NCBI GenBank assembly: GCA_017506865.1
Contig: JAFCMP010000246.1
Location: 310,001 to 374,000, forward strand
Length of the DNA stretch: 64,000 nt
Source of the DNA: Tribonema minus
Taxonomy: Eukaryota; Sar; Xanthophyceae; Tribonematales; Tribonemataceae
Direction of reading: 5' to 3'
The translations under genes and the position numbers were made by a program. This document shows, in pieces, positions 11,601 to 22,213 of the stretch. The notes below the pieces were generated by a model. That model searched no databases, had not been told where the DNA came from, and worked only from the letters and a program-made list of their open reading frames with translations. How positions within the stretch are numbered: position 1 is the stretch's first letter; each line of letters opens with the position of its first letter.

Positions 11601-13109
11601 GCTTTTTTCGCAAGGAGGGCCGCTGACAGAGACAGGGGAGAGTGCTCCGCAGCTGCCCATGTTTTGTGACGCCTGCATCGTTCACGCATGCACATAGCTC
11701 CGAGTGGCACCCGTCGCTCACGCCGCGCGCGCATGTGCGCCCGCACGCGCGCCCCCTCCCAAAGCCGCCCGAAAATCTCCGCTTCACCAACACAGCATCC
11801 CCCTCATCGTGGGCGCGCGCTCTGCTCAGGCGGCGGCGGCAGCGCGGACGACGCGCACGAGGAAATGGACCCCGCGCGTGACTCCGACGCCGGCAGCAGC
11901 GCGCACGCCACCGTGCCAGAGTCCTGGCTGCCCACCGACATACTCCTTTTCCTGTTCCTGGGCCCGCCCGCGGGCGACGCATGCGTCCCCCTCTTTCGAA
12001 GAGACTGGAAGGGGGTGGCGGCGACGACGGCGGCGGCGGCGGCGGCGGCAGCGGCGGCAGCAGCTGCGGCCGCCGCCTCGTCGACACCGATGCCGCTGCC
12101 GCTGCCGCCGGTGGCGCCCGCCGCTGCGGCGGGCAGCACCGATGGCAGGAGTGATGCTACGCTGCCGCCGCCGCCACCCGTGCTGCAGGTGCCAGCGCTG
12201 GCGAACGGCGCTGCTGCTGCTGCTGCTGGTGGTGCTGCTGGTGGTGCTGCTGGCGGCGCCGCGTCAGGCGGGCCAGTGGCGCCGCCAATGCCGCAGATGC
12301 CGTCGCCGTCGGCGGCGGTGGCGGCGGCGGTGGCGGCCGTGCAGCAGCAGCAGCAGCATCAGCAGCAACTGATACAGGAACAAAAGCAACAACAGCACAA
12401 GCAGCAGCAGCAGCAGCAGCACCAACTTCAGCAGCAGCAACAGCAGCAGCAGCAGCAGAACCACCACCTCCACCAGCAGCAACACCACCACCAGCAGCAG
12501 CAGCAGCAGCAGCAGCTTGTGTTCCCGCAGGCATTTGCGGCGCCGCCGCAGCTGATGGACACGCGCAGCGGCAGCGCAAAACGGCAGCGCGATCCGACGC
12601 CGCAACCCCAGCAGCACGCGGGCGGCGCAGGCGGCGGCAGCGGCGAACCCGTGGGGGACACCAAGCGGAGAGCCATGGCGGCAGTAGCAGCGGCGGCGGC
12701 GGCGACCGCGGCGGCGCCGCCGCAGCCGCCGCCGCCGCCAGGCGGCATGGCGATGCAGATGCCGATGGCGATGGCGCAGCAGATGGCGGCGGCGGGGGGG
12801 ATGGGGTTTGGGGGCATGGGCGGCGGCATGGGCGGCGGCGGCGGCGACGCCGCGGGCCTGCTGCTGCTGGAGACGCGGCGCCTCAACGCGGCGCTGGAGC
12901 GGCGGCAGCGCGTCGCGGAGCGCGAGCTGCGGCTGCGCGAGCTGCAGCTGCTCGTCAAATACAGCGAGGGCGACGCGCGCGCGCAGCACCAGCGCGAGCT
13001 CCTCGAATTCATCAAGCGGCCGTGGGGGGGAGTGGCGACGGCGGCGGCGGGGGCGGGCCTGCCGGCTGCGCCCATGGGCCCCGCGTTCGGCATGGGCGCC
13101 GTTTCATAG
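8661..13109 (+). CDS. Unidentified protein with helical N-terminus and long poly-Ala and poly-Gln/His tracts
   Basis: Five exons, 8661..8835, 9103..9213, 10121..10235, 11094..11233 and 11830..13109, join with consistent phases into about 606 residues. The chosen start is ATG 8661; an upstream start is possible. Residues 1-180 look globular and helical: DTPQALAIQWVCQKLL, GKVAEFLDRLRKYHPLPQWV, PKRFEGESDSLRTKW, then a possible coiled coil from MQYIEQMRQRMWQL. A hydrophobic patch (LPTDILLFLFLGPP) precedes Ala runs, a Q/H-rich tract (DNA 12343..12515) and Gly/Met-rich sequence. The C-terminal helix (LLETRRLNAALERRQRVAERELRLRELQLL) is a strong coiled-coil candidate. The composition suggests a nuclear or transcription-related protein. 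I do not recognise the family. A faint resemblance of the N-terminus to TFIIS-N helical bundles could not be tested. Confidence 0.6.
10328..10373 (+). repeat. Telomere-type repeat with a head-to-head junction
   Basis: GGGTTAGAGTTAGG is followed directly by TTAACCCTAACCC and further CCCTAA units. Orientation flips at the junction near 10341. It lies in an intron of the poly-Q gene. Confidence 0.85.
11253..11465. repeat. AT-rich imperfect repeat of TCATGAAT/ATTCATGA
   Basis: Many copies of CATGAATTGCA, TCATGAACATGAATT and ATTCATGA, several of them palindromic, fill an intron of the poly-Q gene. The composition contrasts with the GC-rich exons on both sides. Confidence 0.7.
12343..12515 (+). 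repeat. CAG/CAA trinucleotide tract encoding poly-Gln/His
   Basis: Runs of CAGCAG with CAA and CAC codons mixed in, inside the last exon of the poly-Q gene. Confidence 0.95.
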
Positions 13110-13992
13110 CAGCTCCCACCTGGAGCGCAGCTGCACACAATGATTGTGTGCGATCTGATGCATGTTATAGATGTACGCCCGTGTGGCTTGTCGGTGCCTG
13201 CGGTGAGCAGTATGCTTTTTTGCGTGTGTTGTCCATGTGAATAGCTGGCCAGTCTACATAGATGGCGTTGATGCGCACTGGCGACGGCCAACCCACATTA
13301 CAGATGTGGATACACTTGCGATTTCTCATGAGCGATGCGGCCGGGAAGGCCCTGGAGGGATTGCTGCTCTACAGCGTGCAAGAGAGTGATCGCGCCTGCG
13401 TCCTTAGGAGTGGTAAGTGCAAAGTCAAGTTTGCCACCAGAGGTCGACATTCTCTTACAGTAGGACGACAAAGTCTCAATGCCATGTCCATGCTCATTGA
13501 CAACCAATTGCATGACTCAATGCTCACTGACAATCACTCTAAATGAAAACGTCAATTGGGCGCTCGTTTAAGGAAGGAAGGTAACATATACATGATGAAG
13601 ACACACCAACCGCTGCCAGATTTGACTGCGGCAAGCATCTGGATGCATGCATGACCCGTCGAGCGAAGGCATGCTACTGACCCAGGCCTGGACGTCCACA
13701 TAGCAGAGCAAGAACATCCCGTGCCTATTTCTGTACCGGAGGCAACCATCAGAGAGCCTGCAAGAAGAATAATCTCACACAACTTCCCTGAACTTCAAAT
13801 CTTTCGTTGTGGAACTCCTGCCCCCATTCAGCAGGATCCAGGCAGCAGGACAGCGATCGGGCATCAGCGTGGCACACCTCGGCGCACAGGTGCTCAAAAA
13901 ACCTCTGCACCAGCTGGCCAGCAGCGCCTTGCGATTCCTGTCGTTCATCAAAAGTAGTTCAACCACTGCAGCAGATCAAGGCGCGGGAGGCA
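13110..13992. other. Spacer between the poly-Q gene and the IFRD-family gene
   Basis: Must hold the 3' UTR of one gene and the promoter and 5' UTR of the next. I see no supported coding exon. Confidence 0.5.
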
Positions 13993-16900
13993 ATGGGCCG
14001 CCGCAAAGGAGGGCACGAGAAAGAGTCCTCAGCGCGGTCAGCCAGGGACAGCCACGACGACCACGATGACGACATCCGCTCCACCACCAGCCACGACACC
14101 ATAGAAAGCGGCATTTCCCACCACAGTGCAGGTACGCCGTTCAATCTGCGTGGAAAGCTCACAAACCAGGGCTGTCGGCGCTGGTCCTGTCACGAACACA
14201 GATGAAGCTCCACTTGCACTTCACAACGACGCGGGATCAGCATTGCTCGACAGCTACGACATTTGCTTTCGTTGATGGATTGTTGTTCGGCAATTGCCGC
14301 TGCCCGTTGCTGAGAGTGTACAATATGCGAAGGCAGATGGCAGGCTGCTGCAACCGATTTCATACGCAGCAACACCTGCACATCAAATGCTGGAAATAGC
14401 ACGCGCATCGCAAAATTTGTATGTGCACACTGTGTGCACGACAAACATGAGCTACGCGCACCTGCTGGTTACGCAACGTTGCAGCAACGAAAGCTGCCTC
14501 CATTCAAAGAAAACTGCCGTCAAGCGGCAGCTGGCTCGCGAAATCGAACCACACAATCACCCAAACGCGCCCGCTGCCGATGACACCGCTCAACCATTCT
14601 CAATGGCATTTCAGGCCTGCCAGCCCCTGGCGGCAGGCGCGCCGCCAGGGCCAGCGGCGGCGGCGCCCACCCCCTCGGCGCGAACCCCCTAGAAGACCCC
14701 GACGAGAACGGCGCCGGCGAAGGGGGCGCCGCCAACGGCGACGAGGACGCCCCCCTGGACCCCCTCAGCGACGCGCTCGACAAGCTCGGCGAGAAGCGGA
14801 GCGCGACGCGCCTCGCGGGTCTCGGAGCGCTGCTGACGCTGCTGCAGGCGGCGGCGGACCTGGACGCGATCCACGCGCGGCGCGCGGCGCTCGCGGAGGC
14901 GGTCCTGGCGTGCCTGCGGCGGCCGGCGGCGCCGGCGGAGGCGGAGGCGGCGGCGCGCGCGGCGGCGGCGCTGTGCGTGTGCCTCGGCGCGGAGGAGGAT
15001 GAGCTGTACCGGCAGCTCGCGCGCCTGCTGACGACGTCCATCACGCGCGGCAAGTGAGTTATGGCGCTCCGTGCGAAGGGAGGGCGGCGCGGTGGGCTTG
15101 TGCACACTATGCTGTCTGCGTTTTCGTTGCTGGGCAGATGTGACTGGGTGTGCGGTGAGTTTGTGGCTGTGTGTTGGGCATCTGTGACGGTAAGAGAAAG
15201 ACTGGTGCTCGCAAGCGCTCTGCATGCGCGTTGCCAAAGTGCAGGCAGGCGATGCTGCACCTGGTGTAACGACGGACGTTGGCCATTGCGTTACACAAGG
15301 ACAGATTGCGGCTAGCGCAAGGGGCGAGCAGACGTGGGGGCCGCAGCGACCGCTGCAGCCGTGTGCTGCACCAGCCTCTGGCCTGGGAGATATGACCTGT
15401 ACGGATGGTCTACCATCCGGTAGCTTCATCCCATGGCAATCAGGGGTTTACATGTGACTTTCAGACTGGTAACAGCAGCCCATGCACATTAATGTGGCGT
15501 GCCGCAGTCACGAAAGCACGCTGCCGCAGCAACGAAGAGAAACTGGCGCAGGCTGAGGTTGTAAAGCGAACAAGAGAGAACGCTGGAGCCAGTGGCGATG
15601 GTGGTTCATCAGCTCGTTTACACTGTTGTCCGAAACGTGCCTTCCCCGAGTGTGCTTTGTCATGACAGCATCATACCCGTGTAGTAATTCAACATGCATT
15701 GATGTACATGGCAGTATGAAACTGCAGTATGGAAAGTGCGTTCCCTGGGTGCGCCCTGTCATGACCGCATCACATGCGTCTAACTTCAACATGCTTTGTT
15801 GCACAGTTGGACAGAAGGCAAGTGTACATGTCGGCTGCCAGGACCCGCCAGGTGCAAGGGTATATCGCCTCTGTCAAAAAAGACCCTGGGGGGCACACAT
15901 GGCACCGCGTCTGTTGTGCTGCACTCTCACTGCGCCCATCGCATTCTTCGTGCTGTATTCAGGCATGAGGGGTCGCGCGTTGAGGCATGCCGCGCATTGG
16001 CCATGGCGTGCTTCGTCTGCAGCTCCGATGACGATGCCAACGATGAGGCACTGGCGACGCTCTCCGCCGTCTTCAGCAGGTGACTCTCCGCGCGCCCTTC
16101 CACAACTTGGTTAAAAAAAGGTGTTGCCTACATATGCTCAAAAGCAAGGTGTGAACCGAGTCTTGAAGTTGGCTCAAATTGAGCAGGTGACGCTCCACAC
16201 TGCATACTAGCAGCACATGGCAGTTTGCTGTTGCTCGCAACATCAGCACCCGCGCACAGGAAGAAGTTCACGTTGGATGCCGATGGGTGTCGAGATGCCT
16301 GCACAGGACAGAACTGCAGACATGTGTTCTTTACAGCCTCTACCTCCCTGATCACAGGTTGTCACTCAGAGTTGCGAGCCATGCATGTTGGTTGCAGGTG
16401 CAACATATCGCCACGTCCTTCAACACATTTCTAGAGCAGCACCTCCTGCAGAGCCAGCAAAGGGCATGGTGGTTTCCAGAAACAGCGGGGCAAAAGCTGT
16501 GCTAGTTAGCCTTTGCACCGTAGGATTGGCATGCGTATCATAGTTCACCAATCGGAACGCGCCTCTTGCAGCATGATGCTGTAGCGGCTGCTGCTGATGG
16601 CCCGTACTTTGGGCAAGATGTGGACAGCGCGGAGGAAGTGGCAGCAGCATTGGGAGCACTTGAAGTTTGGTATGGCCGGTTGCAGTACTGACAGCTGACC
16701 TGCTGCCACAGCGTGACTGCAGCAGCGGTCGCGACATGCCATTGCACCGACACATGTCGTGGTGACGATCTACGGCCATTGCCACCTGGCGCAGGACGAG
16801 CGAAGGCACGCAAGTTACTTGACAATGTGGCAGCAGCAGCGCTCAGAAGCTGGTTGGCGCCCTCTGGCCACAGCGAAGGTGACTTGCCGTTTTATAACTG

Positions 16901-19900
16901 CAGCACGCCACACACAACGCGATAACACTCTGCAATCACCTCCACCTGGCGCAGGACGAGCGAAGGCACCGAGGTCACGGACGATGTCGCGGCAGCAGCG
17001 CTCAGGGGCTGGTGCCTGCTGGCCACGGCGGGGCCGCGCGAGTGGCTGGGCGGGCCCGCGCTGGAGGCGCTGCTGCCGGCGGTGCGCGACTTGCTGGCGG
17101 GGGGGGCGTCGCTGGACGTGCGGGAGGCCGCAGGGGAGGCGGCGGCGCTCATGCGCGAGGCGGCGGACGCGTTGCGCGCGGCGCAGGTCAGTGGGGGCTT
17201 GCTGTTCGTTTTTTGCAAAGCGCTGCGAGCGAAACAGCGGAGGCGTTATCAGTGATGGCGTGGACGTGCGGGAGGCCGCGGGGGAGGCGGCGGCGCTCAT
17301 GCGCGAGGCAGCAGACGCATTGCGCACTGCGCAGGTCAGTGGGGGCGTGATGCTGAGTGTAGTGAAACGCTATGAGGAAGAGAGCGGAGATGACGTGGAG
17401 TCGAGGGCGCAGCAGCAGCTGGCGTTGCGGTTGGGGTAAAGCGACCTGCGGCGGCGGACGCGTTGAGCGCTGCTCAGGTCAGTGGGGTTGATGAGTAAGT
17501 AGGTAAAGCGCTGCGAGCACAAGAGTGGAGAGCGTCGGAGCGATGACGTGGAGAGCGCAGCAGCAGCTGGAGCGGCAGTCAGTGGGCTCAATGAGCGTTG
17601 GGAGGCGCTGTGCACATAAGAGCGGAGATCGTTGTCAGCTATGATGTGGAGCGCAGCAGCAGCTGAAATAGCGGTTGCGGTGAAGTGAGTCTGACCGCCT
17701 GACGCCGCTGCGCTGCTTTTTGTGTAGTGATGCAGCACTGCATGGGTTGCATGGAGATACATCAGTGCTCGGCAGCGCAGCCGTCCATCATTCGCAGTCT
17801 TGCGACGTGTCATGTGTTCCAGGAAGGTGTAGGTCATCAGGGGGCGGAAGCAGCGCGCATGCGCACGGAAGCCGAAATGCTGCACGCCGTTCGGGTGCAG
17901 CACTGTGTGCAGTGGCGGCTGGTGCATCAAGGCCTTCCTACGCGCTGTGCATCCCACTAACCCTGGTGCTACAGAATAGGCAACTTTTAGTCTTGTGAGG
18001 GTTTAAGTATGCAGCACCGCTCATTTGAGAGGCTGCCGCCACGTTGCAAGCGCATTTGCATACGGTGGGTGGCGTAGTCACTGCCGATTTTCGGCAACTT
18101 TTTGGTGCAACTTCAACTTCACCATCAGCTTGGTGCAACTTCAATTTCAACATCACGCGCGGTCGACTGCAAGCTTGTTGCGTTGTCGCTGGCTTTTGGG
18201 CGTGATTTCAAGGTGAACGCTTAGAAGTGGCTGGCAGACCCTTGGATGTGTTGGCAAGTGGGCAGGTGGCAGCGCTCATTGAGCGTGCAGCGGTGTGCAG
18301 CACCGGGCATGCTGACGTCTGCCCGCACGGACGCGAAGCCGTGCTGCGGTAGAAGCGGGTGATGTATGCACTTTACAAGGAACGATGCAACCCCGCACGC
18401 ATGCACGCATGACTCCAGTATCTACAGCGGTAGGAGGCGCTGGGAGCAGCGTGTTGCGCGCGTTCGCACTTCTCACACACGGGGAGGCAGCAGCGCTCAG
18501 CATGGCACACAGGCTGCACAGGCATGGTAATGCCGGGGCGGAAGGGGGGAGAAGGGGGGACGGGGGCAGGTGTACTACCACGCCAATACCGAAGTAGTAC
18601 TCTGAAGCAGTGATGTTTGCATTGGTAGGCAGAGGCCTTCCAGCGTGTATCTCCAGCGTGTATGAATGAAAAACGAATCAAAAAGATCGTTGAGCTCCAG
18701 GTGACAAGGGATGGTTAGCCGCAAGCGCCTTCCACCGATAACCGTGGTCGCCGCTGCTGCAGTCATTGGCCACGAGTCAAACAGTGCCACCATTACCTCA
18801 GACGTAATCCTTTGCGTGGCCTTCCAATCCCAACCCAGTTTTCTGCCTCAGGGACAACACAGCTCTCGAAAGCATACACACAACTTGAGATGATTGCAGC
18901 ACCTGCTTGTGCATGACATACTCGACTGCGCCGGTGACCCTTTGCGTGCTTAAAGGCGGAGGCTGGCATTGAAGAGGCGGCAGCGGAGGAGTACAGCGAT
19001 GTGGAGACCCTCTGGCAGGAGATCGGCGACCTGATGCAGGGGTACAGCACAGAGGTCAGCCCCCCCCCCCTGCTGTACTCATAAACACATGAAAAGAAGT
19101 ACGCATACCTGCATTAGAACTGCCAACAGTCCAGTCGAAGTGCGTAGAAGCGATGAGGAAATGGCGTATAAAGGTAAGCTCCCCGTCTCGCCTGCCGAGC
19201 TTGTGTGCACACATTGACAACAGCATGCACAGCATTGATATGACGGTGTTGCCCATGGTTCACTTTAAGTGTCAATTTGAGTGCATGGAAGCAGCCGTCA
19301 TCATGGCTCGGCCCTGCCGGCCGCGATGGCGATTGCAACACCTTCCTCCCACACGACATCTCCTAACACCGTCACCTTGCCCTCTACTGCCTTCATCGCT
19401 GCCCATGCTGCCACCGCCGCTGCCACCATAGACCAGCAAGCGGATGAGCAAGGACACCAAGAAGTCGCAGCGGCGCACATTCCGCGACCTTCACGCTGCG
19501 GTCGTTGAGGGCGCGCCGCCGCCGTGGCAGGAGCTGTCGCTGCAGTCGTGCGCCGTGGAGATCACCACGTGGGCAGAGGTGAGTAAGACTCACAATGAGA
19601 CTCGTGAGTCACGGTGCGTGGTCATTAAGGGCGCGCCGCCGCCGTGGCAGGAGCTGTCGCTGCAGTCATGCGCAGTGGATATCACCACGTGGGCAGAGTT
19701 GAGTGGCACTCAGAGTGAGACTCGTGGGTAAGAGCGAGAGCCGGAGACGCTCCAGGTGCAGTCAGCACACATGATCCATTCGACATGCGACTATAACCGC
19801 GTTTCCGCCTCAGCTCGCTTTAGTACCAAGGGGGGACTGGTACAGTGATCGCGGTGCGTATTCTGGTGGCGCCTTTGTAAAGGCCAAATGCGCCTTTCGC

Positions 19901-20499
19901 TAAACCGTTGATCTTCAGTAGCGGTGTCACGATTTTACACTGGGCACTCAACAGGCACCTGTGTCAATGCATCCACTTCACTGCATGCTATTGCTCGGCG
20001 GGCGCGCTCGCCTGCCCCCGCTGCAGCCGCTGCCGCAGCAGCAGCACACACCACACATCCCTCCACTCTGTCCCCAACAGACAGCGACCACCACTCCCTC
20101 AACCTCCACGCCCACAGATCATCGCCACCAGTTACTGACATCCCCCAACCCTCTCCCCAACAGACAGCAACCACCACTTCCTCAACCTCCAGGCACACAC
20201 ATCATCACCACGAGTAACTAACCACGTGCCGCTGCGCCCGCTCGCCCATCCACAACGCTCAGCTCGTGCGGCTGGAGGCGCTGCGCGCGTGCCTCCACGG
20301 CGGCCTCCAGAGCCAGGCCGCGCACAACGCGACGGTGCGCGACATACTGGGCGCGGTGGACGGCGGCGGCGCGGCGGGGGGCACGCCCGCGCTCGCCAAG
20401 TCCGGCGGCGCGCGCAAGTACCGCAGCGAGACGCGCTCGCGCCAGCGCGCGTCGCGGCAGAACGCCAAGGACTCTTTCTTGTGGGATGAGGGCGCATAG
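13993..20499 (+). CDS. IFRD1: IFRD-family (interferon-related developmental regulator) protein
   Basis: Seven exons: 13993..14131, 14615..15053, 15963..16079, 16955..17186, 18956..19054, 19432..19578 and 20263..20499. All join in phase to 469 residues, close to animal IFRD1 (about 450). The start MGRRKGG and the Asp/Ser-rich N-terminus fit the family. Residues 47-200 match the helical repeat core (SATRLAGLGALLTLLQ, AVLACLRR, CLGAEEDELYRQLARLL). RVEACRALAMACFVC, VREAAGEAAALMREAADALRAAQ and DVETLWQEIGDL follow in family order. The C-terminus has SQRRTFRDLHAAV, LVRLEALRACLHGGLQ and the basic KYRSETRSRQRASRQNAKD tail. IFRD proteins act as transcriptional co-regulators in animals. Exon edges are repeatedly copied in the introns. 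Acceptors are mostly GCAG. Confidence 0.85.
16787..16878 (+). repeat. Copy of an IFRD acceptor and exon start
   Basis: Repeats 16948..17036: CACCTGGCGCAGGACGAGCG, GCAGCAGCGCTCAG and CTGGCCACAGCG against CTGGCCACGGCG. It carries a full acceptor 160 bp upstream of the real one at 16954. Confidence 0.85.
17259..17490 (+). repeat. Two copies of an IFRD exon end and donor
   Basis: 17259..17345 repeats 17115..17196: GGACGTGCGGGAGGCCGCG, GCGCTCATGCGCGAGGC and CAGGTCAGTGGGGGC. A third, shorter copy around 17446..17490 keeps GCGGCGGACGCGTTG and CTCAGGTCAGTGGGG. Each copy retains the donor. Confidence 0.85.
18668..18800 (+). repeat. Dispersed repeat, copy A
   Basis: About 130 bp matching 45759..45893 on the same strand: AACGAATCAAAA, GGTGACAAGGGA, GGTTAGCCGCAAG, AACCGTGGTCGCCGCTGCTG and TTGGCCACGAGTCAAA. 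It sits in an IFRD intron. The other long copy is in an intron of the TCP11-like gene. Confidence 0.8.
19613..19700 (+). repeat. Copy of an IFRD exon end and donor-side sequence
   Basis: Repeats 19498..19582 almost exactly (GGCGCGCCGCCGCCGTGGCA, GAGCTGTCGCTGCAGTC, ATCACCACGTGGGCAGAG). The donor base pair is changed: GAGTTGAGT instead of GAGGTGAGT. This copy is probably silent. Confidence 0.85.
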
Positions 20500-20725
20500 C
20501 GGAGGAGGCGGCGGCGGCGGCGGCTGCGGTGCCAGTGGCGGCAGCAGTGGCAGCGGTGGTGGCAGCAGCGGTGGCAGCAGCGGCAGCGGTGGTGGCGGCA
20601 GTAGCGGCGCCGGCAGCAGCAGCGGTGGTGACAATGACAGCACTCGCGGTGGCGGCAACGGCGGCAGCAGCGTTAGTGGCAGTGGCAGCGGCGTTGACGG
20701 CGGCGGCACTCAAGCGTATGCATAG
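20500..20725 (+). repeat. GGC/AGC triplet-rich tract in the presumed IFRD 3' UTR
   Basis: Directly after the stop codon, about 220 bp consist of GGCGGC, GGCAGCAG and AGTGGC triplets. All frames give low-complexity open readings, so I do not call a gene. Confidence 0.8.
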
Positions 20726-22213
20726 GTGGCTCGGTAGGGACGACAGGATGCGAGGACGGCGGCGGTGACGGGATCGCATGCGCGCATTGTCTCTCAGCCA
20801 CGCGCGCCGCCACACGCCTGCCTTTGCGCGGCCTCAGCAGCGCGCACCCCGCTTGCTGGCGCCATCGACGTCATGCAGCAGCCGCCAGGGCTGGAACGAC
20901 GTGCAGCACAGCTGCGGCGGCGGCGGCGACACAGCCAGCACCGGCAGCGCCTTGGTGCCTTTCTATTTGCGGCCGTGGAATGCGGGAGCATGCCGTAGGC
21001 CGTGTGCGCAATAACGACGGGCGTCGCGGCAGCGCTCCCATTCGGATCGTTGCCTCAGCGGGGAGCCACGCACGCTTGCCACAATTTTGTCTGCTGCGCG
21101 TCAGATCGTGCGCTGTCGAATGAGCATCGCAGCGGCGAGCCACTGGCGCCATTGCAGATGGGGCCAGACAGCGGCGGGAGCGCGTCACGTGAAAGCACAC
21201 CATGTGCCCTTGTTCCGGGTGGACTGCGTGAGCGCAATGCGCGCACCGAAACCGCCCGCCACCACAAGCATCCCATGTTTGTACAGGTATCACATGGCAG
21301 CGGGCCTGTTGGGGTTGCGCGCCTGCATCACTGTGCAGCTTCATGGGGGCTGTGCAAGGGGGGGGGGGGGGGGGGGGGGGCTCATACTATCCTTTCTTGC
21401 GGTTAATCCGGTCAGTTAGGTCCGACGATCGGATCACAACAACAGTCACAGGCGGGCTGTGTGCGCCGCACGAATGCAGCCGACACGAGCTGCACACGCA
21501 TGGTAGAGCGTCCGGCGCCGGCGTGACGGTCCCGCCGGCCAATGTGCGCGGGTTGCAGTGCAGAAATCGATCCGTCACCACACCGCGCTTGGATAATGAA
21601 CCACATTACATCTGCGTGGGGTTCTCTGCGGGCTGTATATATCACAGCGCCGACGATGCTCTTCTTAAACAAGAACTTTTACTTGAAGTACAGTATCATT
21701 TGCAAAGCGGTAACAGCGGGCACAACAGCAGCGCCAAAGTTTGTTGGCGCTCACTGTGAGGCATGCCTGCACATTGCACTTGCGTGAGGTTGTGCGTCTG
21801 CTCGCGACATTGCCCGCTGAACCCTCCCTCTCTGTGAAATCCTTGTCCAAATCACACTTGCGGATAAAATGAGGTAGCAGACCATTAAAGTGACACTCTC
21901 CCCCTCCGCCCCCAAAAACACACGTATGCACCTACATAAACACACCATCCCTCAACACAATGTGAAGAAGCAGCATGCGCAAGCGCGAATGCATACTGCC
22001 AGCGCGGCACACCATCCCGTGACACATGTGTAGAACAGAAGAAGACAGCACAAAGGCACACCCAGCACTGCGCAAGCGCACATCCGACGAATAACTGCGC
22101 GAGCGCAAGAGTCAAAAGGTGCCGTGTCATTGTGCGACTGCACGCGCACAGCGGCCGCGCGCGCCGCTCCACGCGCCGACAGCAGCAGCGCTCACGCGCG
22201 CGCCTGCTTTCGC
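20726..22213. other. Spacer between convergent IFRD and OLA1 genes, with a 23-base G run
   Basis: No supported exon. An uninterrupted G run lies at 21358..21380. The rest holds the 3' ends of both genes. Confidence 0.6.

Noticed and set aside
12264-12989. Leu/Arg-rich minus-strand frame opposite the poly-Q exon
   Set aside because: It is the antisense of CAG/CAA triplets, with no independent evidence.
20132-20815. Minus-strand 227-residue Ala/Thr-rich frame
   Set aside because: It is the antisense shadow of the last IFRD exon plus a GGC/AGC triplet tract.
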